Of a stretch of DNA of 64,000 nt, positions 1-8,233 are shown one piece after another (position 1 is the stretch's first letter; the number at the start of each line of letters is the position of its first letter). Source of the stretch: VAZQ01 sp963763365 (GTDB taxonomy: Bacteria; Pseudomonadota; Alphaproteobacteria; Rhizobiales; Xanthobacteraceae). A model generated the notes under the pieces. The model had not been told where the DNA came from and ran no database searches. It worked only from the letters and a program-made list of their open reading frames with translations. A program made the translations under genes and the position numbers. The stretch spans positions 124,001 to 188,000 of the forward strand of contig CAVXOE010000020.1 of the NCBI GenBank assembly GCA_963763365.1. The letters run 5' to 3'.

Positions 1-648
1 GGTTCGAACTACATCGTGGTGCACGCCCCGGTGCTGCACTTTCTGCACAAGCAGGACGAGACGCTCTACGAGTACTACCGCCATATCAGCGAGCAGGTGG
101 AGGTCGGCATCGCGCTCTGGAGCCATCCCGACTCCGGCTACCTGATGAGCCCGGAGCTGTGCGCCCGCGTGGCCGAACTGCCGAACGTGGTGGCGATCAA
201 GTACAGCGTGCCGCGTGAGATGTATGCGCGGCTGACGCGGCTCGCGGGCGACAAGATCCTGGTCAGCACGGCCTCCGAAGAGGAGTGGTTCGACAACATC
301 GTCGAACTCGGCTGGCAACTTTATCTCTGCTCGTCGCCGCCCTACACGCTGCAGACCAAGATCGACCGCCGCATGCGCGAATACACCGATCTCGCCTTCA
401 AGGGGGAAGTCGCGCGCGCGAAAGCGGTGCGCGACAGCCTCAACCCGGCGCGCGAAGCATTCCGGCGGACACGTCCTCCGGAGAAATTCCACGCCCATTC
501 GAAATACTGGCAGGAGCTGCTCGGCCAGGCCGGCGGCGCGGTGCGCCGGCCGATGCTGGCGCTGACCGAGGCCGAGAAGGAGGCGACGCGGCGGGCCTTC
601 GAAAGCTGCGGCCTCAAGCTCGACCGCGTGCGTTCGTCTGCGGCGTAG
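1..648 (+). CDS. DapA/dihydrodipicolinate synthase family aldolase, 5' end cut off by the window
   Basis: This is the C-terminal 215 codons of a gene that begins left of the window; the frame is open from base 1. The sequence is of the DapA family, class I aldolases and decarboxylases with a TIM barrel that form a Schiff base with a keto acid. The likely Schiff-base lysine is in NVVAIKYS (codon 199-201), followed by the late barrel strands and a helical C-terminal domain. The family includes dihydrodipicolinate synthase, N-acetylneuraminate lyase and several catabolic lyases. The diverged C-terminus and the aromatic-catabolism neighbour downstream suggest a catabolic paralogue rather than lysine synthesis, which is inference. 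The substrate cannot be set from this fragment. Confidence 0.8.
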   Translation, partial: GSNYIVVHAPVLHFLHKQDETLYEYYRHISEQVEVGIALWSHPDSGYLMSPELCARVAELPNVVAIKYSVPREMYARLTRLAGDKILVSTASEEEWFDNIVELGWQLYLCSSPPYTLQTKIDRRMREYTDLAFKGEVARAKAVRDSLNPAREAFRRTRPPEKFHAHSKYWQELLGQAGGAVRRPMLALTEAEKEATRRAFESCGLKLDRVRSSAA

Positions 649-663
649 CAGATTTCCACCGCC

Positions 664-786
664 GTCATGGCCGGGCACAGCCCGTCGAAGACGGGCGTAG
701 ACGCCCTGGTGCCCGGCCATCCACGTCTTATTTTTCTTGAAGCAGGAGGAAGACGTGGATGCCGCGGCGCAAGGCCGGGCATGACG
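664..786. repeat. Intergenic palindromic repeat, GGCCGGGC/ACGTGGATG family
   Basis: The stretch opens with a GGCCGGGC block, holds CCATCCACGTCTT and, after a short loop, its inverted partner AAGACGTGGATG, then closes with GGCCGGGCATGACG. Related copies lie at about 30154, 46115, 56038, 60050 and 60885, all between genes or at gene ends. It fills the space between the aldolase fragment and nbaC. Confidence 0.75.
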
Positions 787-818
787 TGGAGAGAAACGCG
801 CAATACAGGAGGCAATTC

Positions 819-1364
819 ATGCCAACCGGACGACTGCACGCCTTCAATTTCCAGAAGTGGATCGGCGAGAACCAGCACCTGCTCAAGCCGCCGGTCAGCA
901 ACAAGAAGGTGTTCGAGGACGGCGAGATGACCGTGCAGGTGGTCGGCGGCCCGAACGAGCGCACCGACTACCATGACGACCCGGTGGAGGAGTTCTTCTA
1001 CCAGCTCAAGGGCGACATGGTGCTCAAGGTCGTGGACGACGGCAAATTCTACGACGTACCGATCCGCGAGGGCGAAGTGTTCCTGCTGCCGCCACACGTC
1101 CCACACTCCCCGCAGCGCCCGCAGGAAGGCTCGGTCGGCCTCGTGGTCGAAGCGGCGCGTCCGCACGAACTCGACGCCTTCAACTGGTACTGCTTCGAGT
1201 GCGGCAACCTCGTTCACCGCATCGAAGTGAAAGTGCAGCACCTGGTGAAGGACCTGCCGCCGCTCTACGAGGCGTTCTTCGCCGACGCCGACGCGCGCAC
1301 CTGCAAGAAGTGCGGCGCGATCCACCCCGGCAAGAAGCCGCCGGCCGGTTGGGTGAAGGTCTAG
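819..1364 (+). CDS. nbaC: 3-hydroxyanthranilate 3,4-dioxygenase
   Basis: The 181-residue cupin enzyme opens the ring of 3-hydroxyanthranilate to 2-amino-3-carboxymuconate semialdehyde, in the kynurenine or 2-nitrobenzoate pathways. Residues expected for the iron site are present (His52, Glu58, His96), with substrate-binding Arg48, Arg100 and Glu111. The C-terminus has the second, rubredoxin-like metal site of bacterial members: Cys125/Cys128 (CFEC) and Cys162/Cys165 (CKKC). The start at 819 is set by a perfect AGGAGG at 807-812, six bases upstream. No other gene of the kynurenine route is recognisable next to it; the amidohydrolase at 34252 is too distant and too generic to be assigned as the decarboxylase partner. 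It stands alone on the + strand, with a repeat upstream and convergent genes downstream. Confidence 0.93.
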   Translation: MPTGRLHAFNFQKWIGENQHLLKPPVSNKKVFEDGEMTVQVVGGPNERTDYHDDPVEEFFYQLKGDMVLKVVDDGKFYDVPIREGEVFLLPPHVPHSPQRPQEGSVGLVVEAARPHELDAFNWYCFECGNLVHRIEVKVQHLVKDLPPLYEAFFADADARTCKKCGAIHPGKKPPAGWVKV

Positions 1365-1383
1365 GGTCGGCCGAGCCGCCGGT

Positions 1384-2422
1384 CTATTTCGCGCCCGAGA
1401 GGATTTTCAGCACGCGCGCCTTCTGCTCGGCCGTGACGCCGCCCACCACCGCGACCACATTCCGGTGCGTGCCGGCCGGATCGAGATACTCGATGATCCG
1501 CTCCGCCTTCTCGCCGTCGGCGATGAGTTGCGGGTTGTGCAGCGTCTGCTTCACCGCGTCCTGCAGAAAGGCCAACCGTGCCGCGGGAATTCCCGGCGGT
1601 GCAATCAGGATGCGGCCGAGCATTTCGATATTGGCGAGGAAGTCCATCACCCAGAGCCCGTCGGCATCCATCTTGGCGGCCTCGAAAATGGTCGGCCGGT
1701 CCTGAAAGAAGCGCGACTTGGTGCGCGAAACCGTCGCCAGCGCCCAGTTCTGCCTGGCCTTCACGAAATTGTTGGCGGACGATTCCGGCACATAGACCGC
1801 ATCCATCTCACCGCGCGTGACCGCGAGGCCGGCATCCGCACTGCCCTTGTATCCCTGCACGACATGGCAATCGAGCTTGAGGGCCTCGCAGGTGAATGCC
1901 GCGCCGACGCCGAGCCCGGACATTCCGCCCGAGGAGGCCCATCGCCACTTCATCTTGGCATCGACCGCCTGCTGGACCTCCCGGACCGGCAGACTCCGGA
2001 CCCACGAGCCACAGTCCGGGCGGCGCGCCCACCGTCGCCAGATAGCTGAACTTCGGGAGATCGTAGCGCACACCTTGCTGGTCGGTGAGTTGCGCGAAGG
2101 CCGCGCTGGTGCCGTTCGAGAGCGAGATCTGCAAGCCATCGGGCGGCGCCACGTACAAGCGGTTGAGCGCGACCAGGCCGCCGGCGCCGGGCTGGTTCTC
2201 GACGATGACAGTCGTTCCCAAAACCTTGGAAAGGTAAGGCGCGATCATCCGCGAGAAGATGTCGTAGCCTCCGCCGGTGCCGGAGCCCACGATCATGCGC
2301 ACCGTCTTGCCGGCGTAGAAGGCCCTTTCCGCCTCCTGTGCGTGGCCGGACGATGCGGATGCGGTCCAACCGATCGCGAGCAACACGAGGACAACCGCAC
2401 GCGGCGTGATCATTGCCTGCAT
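1384..2422 (-). pseudogene. Bug/TctC-family tripartite tricarboxylate receptor, frameshifted
   Basis: Two overlapping minus-strand frames together make one Bug-family periplasmic receptor. The N-terminal part (2422 down to about 2010) has a signal peptide, the family motif around VRMIVGSGTGGGYD and PGAGG. The C-terminal part (about 2010 down to 1384) begins near SLPVREV and ends at KILSGAK. The frames differ as expected for one extra base (or two missing) around 1985-2030, inside an otherwise intact gene of normal length. It is either a young pseudogene or a sequence error. Such receptors bind carboxylates for TctAB-type transporters; no tctA or tctB gene is nearby. An alternative ATG at 2413 has better spacing to the upstream GGAG. 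Confidence 0.8.
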
Positions 2423-2461
2423 TCTCCACCTGAGCCTCGGAACGATGGCGCGCCGTACACG

Positions 2462-3571
2462 CTACGCGATCCGATATGTCTCGACAGCCTCTTTGTTCCA
2501 GCTCAGCCCGTTGCCGGGCCGGTCCGGTGCGATCGCATGGCCGTCGACGATCTTGAGCGGCTCTTCCACCACTTTATCCGCCCAGTCGACATATTCGAGA
2601 TAGTGGTAGGTGGGCGTCGCGGCGAGCAGATGCACGCTCACCTCGGGAAAGAGATGCGACGACATCGGAATGCGCTGCGCGGACGCGAGCGCCGCGGCGC
2701 GCTGCCAGCCGGTGACGCCGCCGATGCGTTCGAGGTCCGGCATCACGTAGTCGGCGGCGCCGGCCGCCAGCGCCGCCGCCATGCCTTCTGCGAGCGAGAA
2801 ATTCTCGCCGATCTGGATCGGCGTCGTGAGCGCGCGCCTGAGCGTCGCGTAGCCCGCATAGTCGTCGTGGCGGATCGGCTCTTCGAGCCAATAGATGTCT
2901 TCCCGGTCGAGCGCGCGGCCGCGCGCGAGCGCGTCGGCAAGCCCGAGCGCCTGATTGTAGTCGACCATGATGGCGATGCCGTCGCCGGCGCGCTTACGCA
3001 CCGCACGCAACGCGGCGAGATCGTCGGCCAACGTCGGATAGCCGAGCCGGAGCTTGATGGCGCGGAAGCCGCCCGCCAGCAGCTTCTCCGCTTCGTCAGC
3101 GATCTTCTCGGGCGCCATCAGGCCGAGGCCGCAGGAGTTGTAGGCCGGGATCGGCTTCGACTTGCTGCCGATGAGCGTCGCGAGCGGCACGTTCAGCGCG
3201 ATCGCCAACGCATCCCAGGCGGCGACGTCGAGCCCCGCCATCGCCATGCGAACGATGCCCTGCACGCCGATCAGCGCGAACCGCTCGGAAAGCTTCGCCC
3301 ACAGATCGACCGGCGCAACCGCCTCGCCCTTAATCGTGCGCTCGACCTCGCCCAGGATGCTGGCGATCGCCGGCATCGCGGCGGGGAAATAGCACCAGAG
3401 ATACGAATGCCCGGTGACGCCTTCCTCGGTGTCGAGATCGATCAGCAGGAGCGGCGCCTTGGTGATCACGCCGCGGCTCGTGCCGAGCGCATAGGTCATC
3501 GGCACTTCGACACCGACGCAGCGGATGGCGCGGACCGTGAGGCGGGGCGTTGCCGGCGGCACCGGCGCCAT
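2462..3571 (-). CDS. Mandelate racemase / muconate lactonizing enzyme family protein
   Basis: A 369-residue member of the enolase superfamily, whose enzymes abstract a proton alpha to a carboxylate. The N-terminal capping domain is followed by a barrel with AIKLRLG (catalytic Lys region), MVDYNQA (metal Asp), WLEEP (metal Glu) and IGENF (third metal Glu), then a late SSHLFPE segment that probably carries a catalytic His. This pattern fits the mandelate racemase subgroup rather than muconate cycloisomerase. The start at 3571 (MAPVPPATP) overlaps the stop of the upstream reductase gene as TGATG, so the two are probably translationally coupled. An open frame runs further upstream but is antisense-like in composition. 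The substrate is unknown; a sugar acid or hydroxy acid is likely. Confidence 0.87.
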   Translation of the reverse strand: MAPVPPATPRLTVRAIRCVGVEVPMTYALGTSRGVITKAPLLLIDLDTEEGVTGHSYLWCYFPAAMPAIASILGEVERTIKGEAVAPVDLWAKLSERFALIGVQGIVRMAMAGLDVAAWDALAIALNVPLATLIGSKSKPIPAYNSCGLGLMAPEKIADEAEKLLAGGFRAIKLRLGYPTLADDLAALRAVRKRAGDGIAIMVDYNQALGLADALARGRALDREDIYWLEEPIRHDDYAGYATLRRALTTPIQIGENFSLAEGMAAALAAGAADYVMPDLERIGGVTGWQRAAALASAQRIPMSSHLFPEVSVHLLAATPTYHYLEYVDWADKVVEEPLKIVDGHAIAPDRPGNGLSWNKEAVETYRIA

Positions 3572-4512
3572 CAATGCGCTCCACCAGCCGGCGCGCCGTC
3601 GGCATGCAGCAGCAGGATGTCGCGCACCGCGCGGTTCATCGGCGTCGGCACGCCGACCTCCGTGCCGAGGTCGACCACGCCGCCGGACAGCCAGCGCACT
3701 TCGAGCGGCCGCCCGCCCTGCAGATCGTGATGCATCGACGTGGTCATCTCGGGCGGCCAGCCGTCGAAGAACGGGATGCGCTGCTCGGCATAGTCGGCCG
3801 GCAAGTTGACGCCGTGGGCGCGGCCGACCGCGACCACCTCGCGGGCGAGATCGAGCAGGAACTCGCGCGTCCGCGGGTTTCCCCGGATCGGCCCGATGGT
3901 CTGGCGCATCGAAGTCGTGGCGCCCGACATCGCGACCAGAACGACGTACTTCTCCCAAATCGAGCGGCGCACGTCGTCGCTCAGTTCGGCATTGATGCCG
4001 CCCGCCTTGCAGGCCGCCAGGAACGCTTCGGCGCGCTGCGAGCGCCGCCCGTCGTATTCGCCAAACACCAGCCGGTTGAGCGGCCCGGTCTGCGCGATCA
4101 CGCCCGGCCGCCCGATCGCGGTCCCCACGTAGGCGACGCCGCCCATCAGCGCCTTGTCGCCGAACACCGGGCGCAGCATGTCGTCCTTCTGCACGCCATT
4201 CTGGAACGAGATGAGTCCGGTGTCCGGCCCCATGATTGGCAGGAGCTGGCGGGCCGCGCTTTCGGTATCCCAGAGCTTGACGGCGAACATCACCATGTCG
4301 ACCGGTCCGATGGTGGCGGGGTCATCGGTGACATTCACCTTCGGCAGGTGGAGGGACTGCGAGGGGTCGGTGCTCTCGATCGCCAGACCGCGCTCGCGCA
4401 TGGCGGCGAGGTGGCTCCCGCGGGCGACGAAGTGGACGTCGGCGCCGCCCTTGACCAGCTTGGCGCCAAAAAAGCCGCCGACGCCGCCCGACCCCATGAT
4501 CGCAATTCGCAC
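3571..4512 (-). CDS. 2-dehydropantoate 2-reductase (ketopantoate reductase) family protein
   Basis: About 313 residues. It opens with the Rossmann motif GSGGVGGFFG, and the C-terminal helical domain has the conserved WEKYVV segment of the PanE/ApbA family, which reduces 2-keto acids with NADPH. The chosen start is a GTG at 4512, six bases after GGTGGAG; an ATG at 4578 would add 22 residues with no family similarity. It is the first gene of a pair with the enolase-superfamily gene (TGATG overlap), so a role in catabolism of a branched or hydroxylated acid is more likely than pantothenate synthesis; that is inference from context. No frameshift or missing motif was seen. Confidence 0.87.
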   Translation of the reverse strand: MRIAIMGSGGVGGFFGAKLVKGGADVHFVARGSHLAAMRERGLAIESTDPSQSLHLPKVNVTDDPATIGPVDMVMFAVKLWDTESAARQLLPIMGPDTGLISFQNGVQKDDMLRPVFGDKALMGGVAYVGTAIGRPGVIAQTGPLNRLVFGEYDGRRSQRAEAFLAACKAGGINAELSDDVRRSIWEKYVVLVAMSGATTSMRQTIGPIRGNPRTREFLLDLAREVVAVGRAHGVNLPADYAEQRIPFFDGWPPEMTTSMHHDLQGGRPLEVRWLSGGVVDLGTEVGVPTPMNRAVRDILLLHADGAPAGGAH

Positions 4513-4615
4513 TTTACGCTCCACCTGACCTGAAGAAACGAGGAGGGGATCAATACCGGGCCGCGCCGCGGCACTCAATCGGTTAACGGAAGACCGCCCG
4601 CTCCCCCTGCCCTTC

Positions 4616-4670
4616 GCTCATTCTTGAAGCTTTGGCTCATTCTTGAAGCTTTAATCGCCAATGCCCATAT
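4616..4670 (+). promoter_or_regulatory. RpoH-type heat-shock promoter with duplicated -35 block
   Basis: CTTG at 4642-4645 is followed after 18 bases by CCCATAT at 4664-4670, a good match to the alphaproteobacterial sigma-32 pattern (CTTG, 17-18 bases, CYTAT-like -10). An 18-bp perfect direct repeat (4616-4633 and 4635-4652, GCTCATTCTTGAAGCTTT) places a second CTTG 19 bp further upstream. It lies about 100 bp before hsp20. Confidence 0.7.
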
Positions 4671-4680
4671 TGGTGGAAAT

Positions 4681-4772
4681 CGGTCTGCTGGTTGGCAGGT
4701 TTGCCCGCCGGAGGGCCGGTCGAGGGGGCGCCGCAAGGGCCCCGTCAAAGTCGCTTCCCGAGGGCTTTGAGC
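4681..4772 (+). promoter_or_regulatory. ROSE-like RNA thermometer in the 5' UTR of hsp20
   Basis: The leader can fold into successive stem-loops: 4685-4698 (CTGC/GCAG), 4708-4719 (CCGG/CCGG), 4725-4743 (GGGGC/GCCCC) and a final stem 4745-4770. The last pairs 4745-4752 with 4763-4770 and 4754-4755 with 4761-4762, leaving G4753 as a single bulge within TCGCT and a five-base loop. This stem buries the Shine-Dalgarno AGGG (4761-4764), eight bases before the ATG. A UYGCU motif with a bulged G facing the Shine-Dalgarno is the known signature of ROSE elements controlling small heat-shock genes in rhizobia. Confidence 0.75.
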
Positions 4773-5198
4773 ATGTCCCGAGTTCCGTCGCTGTCCAGTC
4801 CATTCCTGCTTGGATTTGACGAGATCGAGCGTGCGCTCGATCGCGTTGCCAAGGCAGCGGATGGCTACCCGCCCTACAACATAGAGCGGGTGGCGCGCGA
4901 GAACGGCCATCCCGAGCGCCTGCGGATCACCCTGGCGGTTGCGGGATTCACCCGCGACCAACTCGACGTGACGGTCGAGGAAAGCCAGCTCGTCATCCGC
5001 GGACGCCAGCAGGACGACAAGTCCCGCCAATATCTCCATCGCGGCATCGCCGCGCGCCAATTCCAGCGCACTTTCGTGCTGGCGGATGGCATGGAGGTGC
5101 TGGGCGCGGACTTGAAGAACGGGCTGTTGTCCATCGATCTCGCCCGGCCGGAGCCGGAACGGATCGTAAAGACAATCGGCATCAGGGACGAGGATTGA
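4773..5198 (+). CDS. Small heat-shock protein, Hsp20 family
   Basis: A 141-residue alpha-crystallin-type chaperone that holds unfolding proteins in the cytoplasm. The short N-terminus (SPFLLGFDEIERALDR) matches the IbpA-like class of rhizobial small heat-shock proteins. The alpha-crystallin domain runs from about residue 30 (PPYNIER) to 128, with the ITLAVAGF strand and the NGLLSIDL segment (cf. A-x-x-x-n-G-v-L) near the end. The start at 4773 (MSRVPSL) is preferred over an upstream ATG at 4692, because the latter would lie inside the structured leader. An RpoH-like promoter and a ROSE-like hairpin precede it, so it should be controlled by temperature at both transcription and translation. 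The DUF1150 gene follows 46 bases downstream, a usual pairing in this group. Confidence 0.95.
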   Translation: MSRVPSLSSPFLLGFDEIERALDRVAKAADGYPPYNIERVARENGHPERLRITLAVAGFTRDQLDVTVEESQLVIRGRQQDDKSRQYLHRGIAARQFQRTFVLADGMEVLGADLKNGLLSIDLARPEPERIVKTIGIRDED

Positions 5199-5244
5199 AC
5201 CCGAAAGGGCTCGACACAATATGCAATGTAAGGAGTTGAGTGCC

Positions 5245-5526
5245 ATGAACAACAACGAAATGACAAACAACGAAATCGCCACCACAGAACCGAACATCTC
5301 GCCGGAAGCGCTGGCGCTGCTCGGCGGCGGCCGGATCGCCTATGTGAAGACGATCCGGTCCGAGGACGTGCAGAAGCAGTTTCCGCAGGCGCCGCAACTT
5401 GCGCCCGGCTCGCTGCTCTATGCGCTGCACGCCGCCGACGGCACGCCGATCATGCTGACCGACAGCCGCGAAGCCGCGCTCGCCAACGCCTGGAGCCAGG
5501 AGCTCGAGACCGTCAGCGTGCATTGA
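5245..5526 (+). CDS. DUF1150 family protein
   Basis: A 93-residue protein with an Asn/Glu-rich start followed by the DUF1150 core: GGRIAYVKTIRSEDV, YALHAADGTPIMLTDS and a short C-terminal helix. The family is small, alphaproteobacterial, and commonly next to hsp20 genes; no biochemical role is established. The start at 5245 is supported by AGGAG at 5231-5235, nine bases upstream; an ATG at 5221 would place that ribosome site inside the gene. It lies 46 bases after hsp20 and is probably cotranscribed with it. A paralogue lies 300 bp downstream. Confidence 0.9.
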   Translation: MNNNEMTNNEIATTEPNISPEALALLGGGRIAYVKTIRSEDVQKQFPQAPQLAPGSLLYALHAADGTPIMLTDSREAALANAWSQELETVSVH

Positions 5527-5544
5527 TCCCCACCATCCCCACGC

Positions 5545-5656
5545 ACGGTCCACGCTCGCGTGGACCGTCATTGCGAGAAGCGTTAGCGACGAAGCAATCC
5601 AGCTTTAATCAGCCCCAGTTGTCCTGGATTGCTTCGCCTTCGGCTCGCAATGATGG
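5545..5656. repeat. Hairpin plus palindromic repeat, CATTGCGAG/GAAGCAATCC family
   Basis: A perfect 10-bp stem (5545-5554 with 5559-5568, four-base loop) is followed by an element bounded by CATTGCGAG and CTCGCAATG, with internal GAAGCAATCCAG and CTGGATTGCTTC. A close copy is at 36677-36753. The hairpin has no T-run, so termination would not be of the standard kind. The remaining bases up to 5826 show no gene. Confidence 0.75.
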
Positions 5657-5826
5657 ATAAAGAGTCTGCGCTCGGGGGATAAGCGATAAGGGTCGGCAAT
5701 AAGCCGCTACGCGAACACATTTCGGCCAAACAAGAAGGTCGTGGTTGTGTGATCCCTGTCACAGCCTTAGAGCACGAACTAGACGATAGTGCTCTTCGCG
5801 TGAACGACACGCGAGGAGCACGTATC

Positions 5827-6087
5827 ATGTTCGACCCGTCCGCCACCCGCCTGGGATTGCCGTCCGAGATGTTCACGGCGCAGGACGAGAACCGCTTCGC
5901 CTACGTCAAGGCGATCCGCTCGGAGGACGTGGCGTTCCTGTGCGAAGATGCTCCGGTTCTCGAGCCTGGCCACGTTGTCTACGTGCTGCATGCGGCCGAC
6001 GGCACCCCGATCGTGCTGGCTGACAGCCACCAGTCGGCAGCCGAGGGCGCGGCGAACCATCAGCTCGAAATGGTCAGCATCCACTGA
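5827..6087 (+). CDS. DUF1150 family protein, second copy
   Basis: An 86-residue paralogue of the protein at 5245. It shares the core segments FAYVKAIRSEDV and VYVLHAADGTPIVLADS and ends in the same V-S-I-H/V-S-V-H tail, but lacks the Asn-rich start. The start at 5827 follows GAGGAG at 5811-5816. A stem-loop and a palindromic repeat separate it from the first copy, so it probably has its own promoter; I could not assign one with confidence. The function is unknown; having two DUF1150 copies beside hsp20 suggests a role in stress response, which is inference only. Confidence 0.88.
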   Translation: MFDPSATRLGLPSEMFTAQDENRFAYVKAIRSEDVAFLCEDAPVLEPGHVVYVLHAADGTPIVLADSHQSAAEGAANHQLEMVSIH

Positions 6088-6223
6088 CACCGCGCTAGCA
6101 ACTCCACAAAGCCGGTTTCGTTCATGCCCGCGCTCGCAGCCAAGCTTGCGCAGGCTGCGTAAACTTGCCTGCGCGGGCATTCGCGTTTCTAGGACATGAC
6201 GTTCGGTCGACTGCGCGCGCTAC

Positions 6224-6988
6224 TCAGCCCGGGAGGAATGCCGTCGCGCCCGCCTTATCGGTCAAAATCTCGACCGGCGCGCCGTAGAGCGCCTCAAGCT
6301 GCGCACGCGTCAGCACCGTCCGTACTTCCCCCTCGGCGATCCGTTCGCCCGACCGCAACAGATAGGCGCGATCGGCGGCACGCAGCGCGTGGTTCGGATC
6401 GTGCGTGGTGAACAGGACGCCGTGGCCCGACGCTGCCAGCGCACGGATCTCCCGCATCACCTTTCCCTGATTGCCGAAGTCGAGGCTGGCGGTCGGTTCG
6501 TCGAGCACGACGAACTGCGGCTCCTGCGCGAGCGCACGCGCCAGCAGCACGAGCTGGCGCTCGCCGCCCGAGATCATCGTGTAGGGGCGCTCCGCCAGAT
6601 GCGCGATGCCGAACTGCTCCAGCGTGCGCAACGCGACCGCGCGGTCGTGCGCCGAGGGCCGGCTAAACAGGCTGCCGTGCGCGGTGCGGCCCATCAGCAC
6701 CACGCTCTCGACCGTGAACGCAAAGGTCGGGTTATGCACCTGCGGCACGTAGGCGATCAGCTTGGCGCGCTCATTGAGCGAGATCGCCGCCAGCGCGCGG
6801 CCGCCGATCGCGACCTCGCCGGCGCGCGGCGGGAGGATTCCGAGCAGCGTCTTGAGCAAGGTGGTCTTGCCGCCGCCGTTCGGCCCGAGCAATGCCAGCA
6901 CCTCGCCTCGCGCGAGCGCGACATCGAGGCCGCGCCCGACCTCGCGGTCGTGATAGCCGATCGTGAGGTTGCGGCCGACGAGGGTCAT
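6224..6988 (-). CDS. ABC transporter ATP-binding protein, FecE/MolC-like
   Basis: A 254-residue ATPase of the iron-siderophore/cobalamin/molybdate importer class. Walker A GPNGGGKTT is at residues 35-43, the Q-loop at VPQVHNP, the signature ISGGERQ around 139-145, Walker B VVLDEP at 160-165 and the switch His in FTTHDPNH. All catalytic residues are present. The start ATG at 6988 overlaps the restored permease frame as ATGA, so the two are coupled. It is the last gene of a minus-strand operon: Mop protein, binding protein, permease, ATPase. Because of the adjacent mop and modE genes, molybdate or tungstate is the likely cargo rather than iron. That assignment is inference, by analogy with the MolBCA type of importer. 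Confidence 0.92.
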   Translation of the reverse strand: MTLVGRNLTIGYHDREVGRGLDVALARGEVLALLGPNGGGKTTLLKTLLGILPPRAGEVAIGGRALAAISLNERAKLIAYVPQVHNPTFAFTVESVVLMGRTAHGSLFSRPSAHDRAVALRTLEQFGIAHLAERPYTMISGGERQLVLLARALAQEPQFVVLDEPTASLDFGNQGKVMREIRALAASGHGVLFTTHDPNHALRAADRAYLLRSGERIAEGEVRTVLTRAQLEALYGAPVEILTDKAGATAFLPG

Positions 6989-8131
6989 GGTGATGAGCGA
7001 CCCAAACGCGCGGTGTCATGCCCGCGAAAGCGGGCATCCAGGCTTTGTCGAAACTGGATCATCCGCTTGCGCGGATGATGACAGCGCAGAGGGATGCGCC
7101 AGCAGTGACAGAGCCTCACGACCATGTCTTCTGCATCCCCGCCAAGCAGCCAGATGAAGAACGGCGTGCCGATGACGGCCGTGAGAATGCCGAGCGGGAT
7201 TTCGACCGGCGCGGCGGTGCGCGCGATCGTGTCGATGAACAAGAGATAGCCGCCACCGAGCAGCGCCGCGGTCGGGAATCAGCCGCGGAAAGTCGGGACC
7301 GACCAGCGCGCGCGCCAGATGCGGCACCACAAGCCCGACCCAGCCGATGATGCCGGAGGTCGCGACGCTCGCGGACGTCACCAGCGTCGCCGCCAGCACG
7401 ATCGCGATCCGCATCGGACCGGTCGCGATGCCGAGCGCGCGCGCCTCGTCTTCCGGCAGCGACATCACGTTGAGCCGCCAGCGCAGCGCAATCAGCACGA
7501 GGGTGCCGATCGCCACCGGACCGAACAGCGGCAGGAGATCGGAGACGGCGGTGGCCGCGAGACTCCCGAGCAACCAGAACGTCATTGCGGGAAGCTGGTT
7601 GTAAGGGTCGGCGAGATATTTCACCAAGCCGACGCCGGCGCCCAGCAGTGCGCCGACCACCACGCCGGTGAGCACCAGCACCAGGATCGGATCGCGCGAG
7701 CGCAGCATCGAGCCGATCACGTACACCGCAGCGACCGCGATCAGGCCGCCCGCGAAGGCGAGGGCCTCGATGCCGAGTATGCCGAGCGAGAAATAGATGC
7801 CGAGCACGGCACCGAGCGCGGCGCCCGACGACGCGCCGAGGATGTCGGGCGATACCAGCGGGTTGCGAAAGAGTCCCTGGAACGCAGTGCCGGCAACCGC
7901 AAGCGCGGCACCGACCAGCACCGCCGCGATCACCCGCGGCGCCCGCACCAGCAGCACAACATTCTCCACCGCCGGCGATGCGCCGGAGCGGGTGCCGGTC
8001 GCGCGCGACCACAGCACGTCGATCAGTTCGGCAAGACTCACCGGATAACGCCCGACGGTGAACGCCACGGCGAGTCCGATCACCAGGATCGCAAGCGCGA
8101 TAGTCAGGCCGGGCACGAAGGAGCGGGTCAT
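6985..8131 (-). pseudogene. FecCD-family ABC permease with a one-base frameshift and a repeat-encoded tail
   Basis: The gene encodes a FecCD-type multi-spanning permease. The frame starting at 8131 is good through HLARALVGPDFPRLIP, then is lost; the next frame continues with TAALLGGGYLLFIDTIART and PLGILTAVIGTPFFIWLL, the family's normal C-terminus. One extra A in the run at 7277-7278 explains the shift. After FIWLL the restored frame runs through a palindromic repeat (7015-7084) and ends at 6985, overlapping the ATPase start by four bases, so about 45 C-terminal residues are unlike the family and partly repeat-encoded. It may be a real pseudogene or a sequencing error; the preserved overlap with the ATPase favours error or very recent loss. 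Confidence 0.82.
7015..7084. repeat. Palindromic repeat, GTCATGCCCGCGAAAGCGGGC family
   Basis: Two small hairpins (CCCGCGAAAGCGGG and CCGCTTGCGCGG) are flanked by GTCATG and its inverse. It lies in the 3' end of the permease frame. Relatives are at 8144, 13501, 15454, 31075 and 49241. Confidence 0.7.
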
Positions 8132-8143
8132 GATGCTCCTCTT

Positions 8144-8225
8144 ACGTCATTCCGGCCGAGCGAAGCGAGAGCCGGAATCCAGTCGAACCGGCCTAAACTG
8201 GATGCCCGCTTTCGCGGGCATGACA
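8144..8225. repeat. Palindromic repeat between permease and binding-protein genes
   Basis: It is bounded by ACGTCATTCCGGCC and CCCGCTTTCGCGGGCATGACAG, a hybrid of the same family as the element at 7015. It sits in the operon gap between the binding-protein stop and the permease start. Confidence 0.65.
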
Positions 8226-8233
8226 GCCGTATA

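Noticed and set aside
2462..3958. Long N-terminal extension of the enolase-superfamily gene (start at 3958)
   Set aside because: The extra residues are Arg-rich and antisense to the reductase gene; the start at 3571 (TGATG overlap) gives the correct family length.
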